64,000 nt of DNA from Chryseobacterium sp. ISL-80 (GTDB lineage Bacteria; Bacillota; Bacilli; Bacillales; Cytobacillaceae): assembly GCA_018613055.1 (NCBI GenBank), contig JAGGQZ010000018.1, forward strand, positions 74,831 to 138,830, read 5' to 3'. The notes beneath the pieces are model-generated. The model was not told the origin of the DNA. It was given only the letters and a program-made list of their open reading frames with translations, and did not search any database. The position numbers were made by a program, and so were the translations under genes. Shown piece by piece: positions 26,265 to 34,765 of this stretch. How positions within the stretch are numbered: position 1 is the stretch's first letter; every line of letters begins with the position of its first letter.

Positions 26265-26846
26265 TCAACTTTTCCATTTTGGAGGAGTGTTTTTCGCCCA
26301 GAAGATTCTTCCCAGCTCATAATGAGTCTGGAACTCGTCATGATAGGTATGGTAATGGAAGTTAAACCAGTGACCATCCTTTGGCGGCTGGTCCCTTCTG
26401 ACATGGAAGCGGATAATGTCCTTGCCATTGTCTCCAATTATATGAAAGATCTTTTCTGACTCGCCACCGCCAGGCATTTCGGTAATCTGCAGTGTATTGA
26501 GTTTTTCACCGGGATATTGCACAGCTACCATTTCAATTGCCTTTTCAATGTTCGGCAAGATTGTCTGCCTGAATTCATCCTCAATCACTGGGCCAATTTT
26601 TCCACCGAATTTCTCGAAGGACTGAAGTTCAGCTTCCCTCATCGCCCTGTCAATGAACCGGTTCCGCTCCACATCTTCATCAAAACTGTCATCAAGGGAA
26701 TCAAGGTAAGCCGTTTCAGCGGCAGTCGATCTATCTGATCTTTCAGCTGTAGTTGTCAGGAACCCATTCACCTGGGCAGGAGAGACCATCCCAAAGGTAA
26801 CAATCGATATCATGACAACTAACGATTTACGGAGCCATGCAGGCAT
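26265..26846 (-). CDS. ypjP: YpjP family protein
   Basis: A 193-residue protein with a hydrophobic N-terminus that reads as a signal or anchor (residues 5-28). The conserved body includes FIDRAMREAELQSFEKFGGKIGPVIEDEF and a His/aromatic cluster, HWFNFHYHTYHDEF, near the C-terminus; the His residues might bind a metal. It matches B. subtilis YpjP, which also lies near thyB-dfrA. Function is unknown. The ATG at 26846 is preferred because AAGGATGTG precedes it. Confidence 0.85.
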   Translation of the reverse strand: MPAWLRKSLVVMISIVTFGMVSPAQVNGFLTTTAERSDRSTAAETAYLDSLDDSFDEDVERNRFIDRAMREAELQSFEKFGGKIGPVIEDEFRQTILPNIEKAIEMVAVQYPGEKLNTLQITEMPGGGESEKIFHIIGDNGKDIIRFHVRRDQPPKDGHWFNFHYHTYHDEFQTHYELGRIFWAKNTPPKWKS

Positions 26847-27085
26847 TTGGATCACATCCTTATGTAAATAGGAAGAATTATTAACTGTTAAAATAAAAAT
26901 CTATCAGCATTGTTAAAATATGATTTAATGCAGCCTGTCCTGGTAAAAATAATATCAGTACGTTGGTTTAATATCATTATAACTTGTTTATACGTATATG
27001 TGGGCGATGGGTTTCAGATTTTTCAAAAATGGTTATAAGGAAATATTAGAGGCTTGTTTATTGAGTTAAAAAGGGGGTCAAAAAT

Positions 27086-27157
27086 ATGGAGTGGATCACT
27101 ATAGCTGTCAGTTTGTTTATGCTAGCTTATTTTGTTTATTTAGCCATTGCTGATTGA
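27086..27157 (+). CDS. 23-residue single-span membrane micropeptide
   Basis: The ORF reads MEWITIAVSLFMLAYFVYLA then IAD, almost entirely one membrane helix. AAAAAGGGGGTC lies 8-9 nt upstream of the ATG, a strong ribosome site, in an otherwise gene-free 350-nt gap. A stable inverted repeat follows (27175-27206). No family recognised. The small size leaves a modest chance of coincidence. Confidence 0.6.
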   Translation: MEWITIAVSLFMLAYFVYLAIAD

Positions 27158-27174
27158 GCCGTGGAGTTTTTGTG

Positions 27175-27206
27175 GACGGACAGTAAAAATCCATTTATTG
27201 TCCGTC
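27175..27206. terminator. Strong inverted repeat between micropeptide and ypiP
   Basis: GACGGACAGTAAA and TTTATTGTCCGTC form a 13-bp stem (one wobble) with a 6-nt loop. There is no T-run on either side. It probably acts as the shared 3' end of two converging transcripts. Confidence 0.5.
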
Positions 27207-28011
27207 ACTCAAGCCAAATAGGCCCTTCACATCCACCATCTTTTGCTATGATTCCAAAGTGGAACTTTGCTGATTTCCTGACGATTACTTTGAAACCGTA
27301 CTCTTCAAATCTCCTGCTCCTGAAATGATCTTTGAGAATAATCCTCTTCCTGGCAACGCGCTTTGCCTGATCCATCAGTTCATCCGAAAGTCCCTCATAA
27401 ACAGCAAAATTCGTTAAGCTCCTGATTCCATCCGACTCAAGGATCGACTCATCAAACATTGGATCAAAGTAAACACAATCGATGCTGTTGTCTTCCATTT
27501 CTTTTAAGATATCCAGTGAATAACCTTTAATTACATGAATCCTTTCCATCGCCCTGTTGATCAGTTCATTGCCAGAATCCCACATACGCAGGCCTCTCTT
27601 CACTAAATAGGAAAGCTCCTGCCTTGCCTCTATTCCAGTTACAGAACCTTTTTCACCGACGACAAAACTGGCCACGATACTATCCGAACCAAGACCAAGA
27701 GAACAATCAAGGAAGCTCATCCCCTCATGCAATTGTGCTGCGTCTATAAGAGGATCTCTTTCCCCGTTCATAAGTCTTTTAATGCGAAACATCGCTGAAT
27801 TGGGATGAAAAAAGAAAGGCTCTGTCTCCCCGAACGGAAATAGCTCCAGTCTTTCCTTTCCAACTACCAGGCAGTCATCCTTTATCTGTTCCTGGAGCTT
27901 TGAAACCGATCTTTTCTTTCTTGGAATAAACTCCGTTTCAAACTCGGCCGCAATTGCTTTTGCCTGGGCAGTCATATGTTCATCCGTCCTGCCCGCTGTT
28001 GTCACAAACAC
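27205..28011 (-). CDS. ypiP: YpiP-like class I SAM-dependent methyltransferase
   Basis: A 268-residue methyltransferase. An N-terminal region (FVTTAGRTDEHMTAQAK, HPNSAMFRIKRLMNGE) precedes the Rossmann core with FLDCSLGLGSDSIVAS (motif I), VTGIEARQELS (acidic motif II) and VYFDPMFDESI (motif IV, DPMF in the position of DPPY). It resembles the RsmJ family of 16S rRNA guanine methyltransferases, and YpiP in B. subtilis. The GTG at 28011 is chosen because AGGAGGTG lies 7 nt upstream. The ypiP-brxA-ilvD order is conserved. Confidence 0.85.
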   Translation of the reverse strand: MFVTTAGRTDEHMTAQAKAIAAEFETEFIPRKKRSVSKLQEQIKDDCLVVGKERLELFPFGETEPFFFHPNSAMFRIKRLMNGERDPLIDAAQLHEGMSFLDCSLGLGSDSIVASFVVGEKGSVTGIEARQELSYLVKRGLRMWDSGNELINRAMERIHVIKGYSLDILKEMEDNSIDCVYFDPMFDESILESDGIRSLTNFAVYEGLSDELMDQAKRVARKRIILKDHFRSRRFEEYGFKVIVRKSAKFHFGIIAKDGGCEGPIWLE

Positions 28012-28145
28012 AACAAACACCTCCTGGCTTAAAAAAAGAAAAAGGACGTCATTTGACATCCTTTCCCGATTGGCAAATCTGATTTCACATGGATTTTACC
28101 CCATCGTAAAAGATTACGATTGCAACTAAAAGCCGACCCGTGCAT

Positions 28146-28165
28146 TTTGCGGGATATCCCGCAAA
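28146..28165 (-). terminator. Palindromic hairpin after brxA
   Basis: TTTGCGGG-ATAT-CCCGCAAA is a perfect 8-bp stem just past the brxA stop. It lacks a clear T-run, so function as a terminator is only probable. Confidence 0.45.
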
Positions 28166-28170
28166 TAATT

Positions 28171-28605
28171 TTAGCAGTTAGCTTCGAACGAAGCAGTTAA
28201 GTTCTCCATGATCGCTTCCATTGGCTGGCCTTCGATATCATGACGAGGAATGAAGTGAACCACTTCTTTTCCCTTCAACAATGCCATAGATGGTGAAGAA
28301 GGCTCAAGGTCTGTAAAATATTCACGCATTTTTGCAGTCGCTTCCTTATCCTGCCCTGCAAAAACCGTGACAAAATGATCGGGCTTCTTTTCGCTTCTTA
28401 AAATTGCCTGTGTTGCTGATGGACGGGCAAGACCTGCCGCACAGCCACATACAGAGTTAACAACGACCAAAGTGGTACCTTCCGCACTTTCCATGAAATC
28501 TTCTACTTCATCTGCAGTAAGCAATTCTTTGAAACCTGCGCGAGTCAGTTCTTCACGCATCGGCTTGACCATTTGCCTCATATATTCTTCATATGCCATT
28601 GACAT
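28171..28605 (-). CDS. brxA: Bacilliredoxin BrxA (YphP/YqiW family)
   Basis: A 144-residue thioredoxin-fold protein with the family's CGC active site in VVNSVCGCAAGLARPS. Bacilliredoxins remove bacillithiol from S-bacillithiolated proteins in Bacillaceae. The ATG at 28605 follows GGGAGGG; the 13 codons upstream have no site. It is located between ypiP and ilvD as yphP is in B. subtilis. IlvD contains an oxidant-sensitive Fe-S cluster, so the proximity may be meaningful (inference). Confidence 0.93.
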   Translation of the reverse strand: MSMAYEEYMRQMVKPMREELTRAGFKELLTADEVEDFMESAEGTTLVVVNSVCGCAAGLARPSATQAILRSEKKPDHFVTVFAGQDKEATAKMREYFTDLEPSSPSMALLKGKEVVHFIPRHDIEGQPMEAIMENLTASFEANC

Positions 28606-28686
28606 AAATATTCCCTCCCAAACATTGGTTTGCAGTGTTAGCATACTATATTATTTGGGCCAAACGCAATAAAAGAACGCCACAGT

Positions 28687-30399
28687 CTAGGAATGAACGG
28701 GCTCCTGTACTTTTTCCCCTTCAAAAAGGTCCGTTACAGCTCCTTTGGAAGAACAGGAAACAAGTCGAGCATATTTAGCCAGAGTCCCTCTCGATGGCAG
28801 TGCCGGCGGTGTCCAGTTCTGTTTGCGGGCAGCAAGTTCTTCATCACTCAGCGCCACTGATAACACTTTTTGTTCACTATCAATCGTAATCATGTCTCCG
28901 TTTTGTATCAAGGCAATCGGGCCGCCAACCTGGGCTTCAGGAGCTATATGGCCAATGACAAGGCCGTGGCTTCCTCCAGAAAACCTTCCGTCTGTAAGCA
29001 AGGCCACACTTTCTCCCAGGCCCTTTCCAACAAGGATGGCTGATAATGACAGCATTTCAGGCATGCCCGGTCCGCCTTTTGGCCCCTCATAACGAATGAC
29101 CAATACATCACCGGCAACGATTTCATCGGACATCACTGCCTTTGATGCTGATTCTTCATCGTCAAATACCTTTGCTGGACCTGTCATACTTTTCACTTTC
29201 AGGCCAGAAACCTTTGCTACTGCTCCGTCCGGGGCAAGATTCCCTTTGATGACCACTAGCGGCCCATTTTCTCTGAAAGGCTGATCAACCGGCCGGATTA
29301 CTTTTTGGCCCGGATTCAAGTCCGGGAATTCCTGAAGGTTCTCTGCGATTGTTTTGCCAGTAACCGTTAGACAATCTCCATGAAGCATTCCTTCTTTTAA
29401 AAGCATCTTCATGACAGCTGGGACTCCTCCTGCTTCGAAAAGATCCTGCATGACGTATTGCCCGCTTGGTTTCAGGTCTGCCAGGTGAGGGACTTTTTCC
29501 TGAATCCTATTAAAATCTTCAAGGGTAAGGTCAACTTCAGCCGCATTGGCGATTGCCATCAAATGGAGCACCGCATTTGTGGACCCGCCAAGTGCCATTA
29601 CCACGGTAATCGCGTTCTCAAAAGCTTCTTTTGTTAAAATCTGTCTTGGACGGATATCCTTTTCAAGCATCTGATAAACCACTTCCCCGGCCTTAAAGCA
29701 ATCATCCCGCTTCTCATCCGTTTCAGCTGGATGGGATGAACTGCCCGGCAAGCTCATTCCGAGTGCTTCAATCGCGCTGGCCATCGTGTTGGCTGTATAC
29801 ATCCCTCCGCACGAACCCGAACCCGGACAAGCATGACACTCAATTTTGTGCAGCTGTCCATCGCCGATGGCGCCTTTATTATACTGGCCAACCCCTTCGA
29901 ACGCAGATACTATATCAATATCCTTGACATCCAGTTTTCCAGGCTTGATTGTCCCTCCATATACAAAAACTGAGGGAAGATCCATCCTTGCGATCGCCAT
30001 CATACAGCCTGGCATATTTTTATCACAGCCGCCAATTGCGACAAATCCATCAAGGCTTTCTCCCTGGACTACTGTTTCAATAGAATCAGCAATCAAGTCG
30101 CGGCTCGGCAGGGAATAGCGCATCCCTTCCGTTCCCATCGAGATACCGTCGGACACAGTGATTGTATTGAAAATCAGAGGAGCACCACCCGCTGCTCTCG
30201 CTCCCTCTTTCGCTTTAACAGCCAGCTTATCGATATGTATATTACACGGAGTAACCTCGCTCCAGGTACTTGCAATTCCGATCATCGGCTTTTTAAAATC
30301 CTCATCATTGAAGCCAACTGCACGAAGCATCGCTCTGTTTGGTGCCTTCCTGGCATCATCACTGAAAACATGACTTTTAATTCTTAAATCTTTTCCCAT
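28687..30399 (-). CDS. ilvD: Dihydroxy-acid dehydratase
   Basis: A 570-residue Fe-S enzyme of branched-chain amino-acid and pantothenate synthesis. The cluster Cys residues are in [13 protein letters not shown] and [31 protein letters not shown] near the C-terminus is the catalytic/Mg signature. Length is normal. It is monocistronic here with a long A+T-rich upstream gap; I saw no T-box or clear CodY box. Confidence 0.97.
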   Translation of the reverse strand: MGKDLRIKSHVFSDDARKAPNRAMLRAVGFNDEDFKKPMIGIASTWSEVTPCNIHIDKLAVKAKEGARAAGGAPLIFNTITVSDGISMGTEGMRYSLPSRDLIADSIETVVQGESLDGFVAIGGCDKNMPGCMMAIARMDLPSVFVYGGTIKPGKLDVKDIDIVSAFEGVGQYNKGAIGDGQLHKIECHACPGSGSCGGMYTANTMASAIEALGMSLPGSSSHPAETDEKRDDCFKAGEVVYQMLEKDIRPRQILTKEAFENAITVVMALGGSTNAVLHLMAIANAAEVDLTLEDFNRIQEKVPHLADLKPSGQYVMQDLFEAGGVPAVMKMLLKEGMLHGDCLTVTGKTIAENLQEFPDLNPGQKVIRPVDQPFRENGPLVVIKGNLAPDGAVAKVSGLKVKSMTGPAKVFDDEESASKAVMSDEIVAGDVLVIRYEGPKGGPGMPEMLSLSAILVGKGLGESVALLTDGRFSGGSHGLVIGHIAPEAQVGGPIALIQNGDMITIDSEQKVLSVALSDEELAARKQNWTPPALPSRGTLAKYARLVSCSSKGAVTDLFEGEKVQEPVHS

Positions 30400-30519
30400 T
30401 GATTGTCCCTCCCGATTTTTTATTCATTACCTTACCTCTTTTCAAAACTAATTGCAATAATAATCTAAATATTTTAATTATTAAATATTTGTAAGCGGAT
30501 TCATCGGGATAAAAAAAAA

Positions 30520-30551
30520 ACACACAGGAAATATTGCATTTTCCTGTGTGT
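30520..30551. terminator. Terminator of ypgR
   Basis: ACACACAGGAAA and TTTCCTGTGTGT form a perfect 12-bp stem; on the minus strand it runs into a T10 tract. Confidence 0.9.
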
Positions 30552-30561
30552 CTTTTATTGA

Positions 30562-31692
30562 TTATTGTTTTCTTGATTCAGTCATCTGTTTCCATACTGA
30601 CCCTTTTGCTTCTTCGCCATGTTCAATCCGGGCAATCGCCAATTTCACCTGCATGCTTACTTCAAATTCGGAATCATCTTCAGCTTGCTTTAATGCAGGC
30701 AATGCCCGCTCATCCCCAACTTCATACAGGAACATGGCGGCACGCCAGCGGACAAGCTTGCTTTGATCTTTGAGAGCCTTCATCATTGCGTCCATCGCTT
30801 CCGGGAATCCAAGGTCCGATAAGCAATCTCCCGCTGTCCTGCGAACTGTAACGGTTTTATCCTCCAAGGCCTTATACAATAAAGGCAGTGCATTTTTATC
30901 CTCAATCATTCCTACATACACTGTTGCCAGGCGGCGTATGGAGGCTTTCTCATCCTGTAACGCTTTTTCAAGTACAGGCAGGTCATCTATTGTCGGGTCA
31001 TCCATCTGTTCAAGGAGCTGATATCTGATGCGCCAATCAGGATTGTCCAAATCAGCTTCCGTTAGCCTGATTTTCTTCTTTGCTGCTTGCAACTGGGCTT
31101 CCTGCGCTGGATTTTTCGCTAACTTGACCAGATCCTCCAGCCTCTCCGGAGGGTAAGCTGCCAAAAGCTCTTCGACAACCTCATTTCCAACCTGTTCAAA
31201 TTCGCCATATCGGACTCCAAGTTCTTTCCACCTTCGGACCATTACCACGTTATCTTCCGGTGTCTGAACTTCTCCTACTTTTTTCACAAATAATTCTGGA
31301 AGTCCGTACCGCTTCTCTTCTGTTCCATCTGTTAGCTTCACCTGCATTGGTATCCCTTTATACACCTGGACGAGCACTTTGATTTCGCCAAAGTGTTCAT
31401 TGATTGCAGGGGCACCATTTCCAGATTCCTCTGCATCTTCGCCGAACGCTTTCCGCACTTCAGGAAGAATGACCTTCCAGTCAAATTTGGCATTCCTTTC
31501 GACTGCAAGGAAGTCTGCCACATGGTAAACCCCTTTTACCCCTTCAATATCCAATATGTTTAAAACGACTTCCGGTGCCCCGGCCGCCGAGTCCTTTTTA
31601 TAGTTATTGCTCTTGCCCATTGGAAGTTCTTCATCCAGATTGATTTTCATCGTATTCGGGCTTGGTGTTGGTTCAATTGATATAATTTTCAC
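30562..31692 (-). CDS. ypgR: YpgR / conserved virulence factor C family protein
   Basis: A 376-residue protein. The N-terminal ~90 residues (IEPTPSPNTMKINLDEELP) form a NifU/Nfu N-terminal-like domain. The C-terminal half carries HEAT-type repeats (DWRIRYQLLEQMDDPTIDDLPVLEKAL and three more). This is the architecture of staphylococcal CvfC and B. subtilis YpgR. Its role is unknown; the Nfu-like part hints at Fe-S or protein scaffolding. In B. subtilis ypgR sits beside ypgQ; here a STAND ATPase gene and an ABC-F gene lie between. Confidence 0.88.
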   Translation of the reverse strand: MKIISIEPTPSPNTMKINLDEELPMGKSNNYKKDSAAGAPEVVLNILDIEGVKGVYHVADFLAVERNAKFDWKVILPEVRKAFGEDAEESGNGAPAINEHFGEIKVLVQVYKGIPMQVKLTDGTEEKRYGLPELFVKKVGEVQTPEDNVVMVRRWKELGVRYGEFEQVGNEVVEELLAAYPPERLEDLVKLAKNPAQEAQLQAAKKKIRLTEADLDNPDWRIRYQLLEQMDDPTIDDLPVLEKALQDEKASIRRLATVYVGMIEDKNALPLLYKALEDKTVTVRRTAGDCLSDLGFPEAMDAMMKALKDQSKLVRWRAAMFLYEVGDERALPALKQAEDDSEFEVSMQVKLAIARIEHGEEAKGSVWKQMTESRKQ

Positions 31693-31853
31693 ATTCCCAC
31701 CCCTTTATATTTTTCAGGAATGAAGCCATTTTAACATAACAAGTGAACAATCGCATTTAGGAACCATTATAGTTATGGTCCAACCATAGAAAGCAGCTGT
31801 GTTAAACCAAAAGAATGAAAACCTCCGATAAGAATATTGCCTCGACTGTCCAG

Positions 31854-34610
31854 CTAGTTTTGGAGGATTTCTTTTAAGGTTTTATTTAGCTTTTCAATCT
31901 GGGAAAGAGCCGTTTTGGAATGTGGCGATTTTTTCAGGCTTGACATGAAACTGGTTATTGCATTTTGGTAACTTTCAACCGCCTGCTCATGGTCACCTGT
32001 TTCAATAAAGAAATCTCCCATCTCTGCAAAGATTTTCCCCCTGCTGTTAAACCCATAAATATAGTCAGGTGTATGGATAAGCACGTCATTACTTTTCTCT
32101 AATGCCGTTTGATACGCTTCCAATGCGAGTTTATAATTTTTTTGTTTTCTATGCATTCTCCCCAGTGTCCTGTATGCTGATGAAATTCTGTTCCTTGAAC
32201 TCCCCTGTTTTTCGGTCAATTCCAAAACTTTATCAAAAGAACTGATAGCAAGATTAAATGACTCGGTCGCCTTATCGTACATCCCTAAGTCAATATATAA
32301 ATCAAGTAGATCTACAGATGCATGTCCCAGCATTTCATGGACATCTATATAGTCCGGGACATTTTTTACGACTTTTTTATAAATCTTAATGGCTGTTGTG
32401 AAGTTTGCCAGCTTTTCTTCTGCACGGGTATCAACCGGTAAAGCTTCAGCCAGCCTTTTGTAAGCAAGTCCCTGATTGGCAATCACACGGAGATCCAATT
32501 CATTGTCATTATCCTTTAATGCCCGTTCATATGCTTTAATTGACTCATGAAAATGGGAAAAATCCTCGTTAACCAGTTGGGTCTCATCATGTTCAATCTC
32601 CCCCAGTTTTTCATGGATCTGTCCAATTACTGCATACAATGTTGAAGTGGCATGACCGGAGTCTATTAATTTGAGACATTTTTCAAGTGCCAATTCATAG
32701 GCTTGTTTGGCTTGATCGTATTGAGACAATAGTTTAAACAATTTTCCCATTCTGGTATAAATCAAAGAAATTTCTTCAGAATGGTCTGCTTCCTGGAATT
32801 TCTGTTCCAGAATCGCAGCTGCTTCCTTGTAGTTTCTTATTGCCAGTTCATATCGATTAGTATTTCTGTATAAATCAGCTAAATTATGCTTTATATCCGC
32901 TATCGACCTATAAATACCACATAGATCACCATTATTCTCATCTCGCAATTCTTCGTAATAACCAACCAGTGCTTGATTACTGTGATCAACAGCAGCTTCA
33001 TATTGTCCTTTTAAAGTAAATAATTCGCCAAGCTTTTGATTTAATAATGCGGTCAACTTCCGGTTTAGTGATCGGCCTTCCAAAAGACTGGTAAACTCCT
33101 GAATGATACAGGACCATTCGCCTTCATGAATAAGCAAGGTTGTATGCTTTCTGATCCATCCAAACAGTTCTTCATCTTCAAGAATATATTTACCATGATA
33201 TAAACCCTCTGCAAAGGCAAAGCTCAGTCGGACATCATCAATTTCCCTGTTCAACATGCTGGTGTAATATTGGAACAAAAATGAGTGCACTCTTTCGAAT
33301 AAAGATTGGGACTCACTCTGGACTTGATCACATAGTCCTTCTTTCATCAGTTTATGCATCGACCAATAACCCCGTTGCTCTGATTCACTGATAAACGAAA
33401 AATCGCAAAGCTGCTGATACGCCGTTGTTGGATAAAATGTATTGAATTCATTAACTAATTGGCAGAATAGTTCTTCAGTCCAATATCTAGGAATAGACAG
33501 CACCTTTAATGTTTCTTTCTCAGACCTGTCCAAATATTTTAAGAACCGCTGCAGTACCTCATCAGGCCTTCTGGAAAAATCATTTACATGGGGAATACTA
33601 TTTCTAGAAACCAATTGATATGTATCTACCATCAAATCCAGATAATACGGCAAACCTTCACTTCCCTGAATGATTTTTTCTTGAATGCCTTCATCTGTAA
33701 TGCCGCAGGAATTCAAAAAACTTTTACAATCTGTCGGAGAGAGTTCACCCATCAAATGTTGTTCCACAACGCACTCCCATTCAGGGTTCAACTTATCCCA
33801 AGTGATTTTCTCCCTTCCACAAATCACATTCAAAACTGGAACGTCCTCAAATTGGAGAATAAACTCCCTTATCCATTCATCTTTATCTCCGATAGACCCA
33901 ATAGTTCGCTCGGATTCCCACAATGCTTCATAAGTATCATAGAAAAATATCACGTTTTTCCCAGTCCGCTTTATCCAGTCAATCAAGTCACTCGCCCAAT
34001 AGACCAATAGCATCTCTTCGATGTCCTTTGGATGCATGTCCTTTAAATCGGTTAAAATGTCTTTCCCGGTTCTCGTCCACCATTGAAGGATTTCCTTGTA
34101 TTGGGCAAACCCATCTATGAGCTTAATCGTCTTTGGGATCCATTGAACAACAGGTATATTTTCCAATTGAGTGATTAGTTCCCCAACAAAGTTCCCTTCC
34201 TCTAAAAAAGGAATTGTTTTTCGGTCTGCCTTTAATGATTGTTGCGGTCTCATCCTTCTCCAATACACAGCATATGCCAGATCAAAGGTAGTAAACTTGA
34301 TCCCATTTTCATTTGCCAGCTGTTGCCTAAACCAAATGAGTGCTTCTGAGGGTTCCCGATGCTTCACTTCCCTGAAATCAATTGAGATTTTAATTGAATT
34401 CCCATCTATAGAATCTGTAAGACCCATTAATTCTTTCAGTAATCTTGTTTTCCCTATGCCGCCTACCCCGTAAAATACCAATACTTTGTATTCCTGGTGA
34501 CTCAAAGATTTCATTGCCTTCCTAAACGATAGCTTTGGCTCTTCTCTATCTGTAAATTGCCGCGAAGCCGTTTCTTTCATTTGCCTGAGTGAACGCTTTG
34601 GTTTTATCAT
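31854..34610 (-). CDS. Large STAND-type NTPase with C-terminal TPR array
   Basis: A 918-residue protein. P-loop VFYGVGGIGKTRLL (residues 45-58), Walker B NVIFFYDTYEAL (D225), and an arginine-bearing VICGREKITW (near 265) give an NB-ARC/AAA-like ATPase, followed by a winged-helix-like region. From about residue 510 to 900 there are TPR-like helical pairs (LNQKLGELFTLKGQYEAAVD, YTRMGKLFKLLSQYDQAKQA, SAYRTLGRMHRKQKNYKLAL). There is no N-terminal effector domain, signal peptide or membrane span. This plan (ATPase plus repeat sensor) is shared by MalT-like regulators and by Avs-like anti-phage sensors. It has its own upstream gap and interrupts the ypgR-ypgQ pair, suggesting an inserted accessory gene. 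Partner and trigger are unknown. Confidence 0.75.
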   Translation of the reverse strand: MIKPKRSLRQMKETASRQFTDREEPKLSFRKAMKSLSHQEYKVLVFYGVGGIGKTRLLKELMGLTDSIDGNSIKISIDFREVKHREPSEALIWFRQQLANENGIKFTTFDLAYAVYWRRMRPQQSLKADRKTIPFLEEGNFVGELITQLENIPVVQWIPKTIKLIDGFAQYKEILQWWTRTGKDILTDLKDMHPKDIEEMLLVYWASDLIDWIKRTGKNVIFFYDTYEALWESERTIGSIGDKDEWIREFILQFEDVPVLNVICGREKITWDKLNPEWECVVEQHLMGELSPTDCKSFLNSCGITDEGIQEKIIQGSEGLPYYLDLMVDTYQLVSRNSIPHVNDFSRRPDEVLQRFLKYLDRSEKETLKVLSIPRYWTEELFCQLVNEFNTFYPTTAYQQLCDFSFISESEQRGYWSMHKLMKEGLCDQVQSESQSLFERVHSFLFQYYTSMLNREIDDVRLSFAFAEGLYHGKYILEDEELFGWIRKHTTLLIHEGEWSCIIQEFTSLLEGRSLNRKLTALLNQKLGELFTLKGQYEAAVDHSNQALVGYYEELRDENNGDLCGIYRSIADIKHNLADLYRNTNRYELAIRNYKEAAAILEQKFQEADHSEEISLIYTRMGKLFKLLSQYDQAKQAYELALEKCLKLIDSGHATSTLYAVIGQIHEKLGEIEHDETQLVNEDFSHFHESIKAYERALKDNDNELDLRVIANQGLAYKRLAEALPVDTRAEEKLANFTTAIKIYKKVVKNVPDYIDVHEMLGHASVDLLDLYIDLGMYDKATESFNLAISSFDKVLELTEKQGSSRNRISSAYRTLGRMHRKQKNYKLALEAYQTALEKSNDVLIHTPDYIYGFNSRGKIFAEMGDFFIETGDHEQAVESYQNAITSFMSSLKKSPHSKTALSQIEKLNKTLKEILQN

Positions 34611-34738
34611 ATTTCCCCCAACAAAATTTTACTTTTTCGTTAAGAATTCTACAAATGGGCCTTTTCTCCTCTTTAAGAAGTATATATTTTCTAAAAGCGA
34701 TCTTATTTGCTCTTTATATCGGGATTTAGACTTAAAAA

Positions 34739-34765
34739 AATAAGACCTGGTATCCAGGCCTTATT
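34739..34765 (-). terminator. Terminator of the ABC-F gene
   Basis: On the minus strand AATAAGGCCTGG-ATA-CCAGGTCTTATT forms a 12-bp stem (one wobble) followed by TTTTT. It overlaps the last codons and stop of the gene. Confidence 0.9.

Noticed and set aside
30400..30519. T-box or CodY site upstream of ilvD
   Set aside because: A+T-rich sequence only; no T-box core (TGGNACCGCG-like) and no convincing CodY palindrome could be read.
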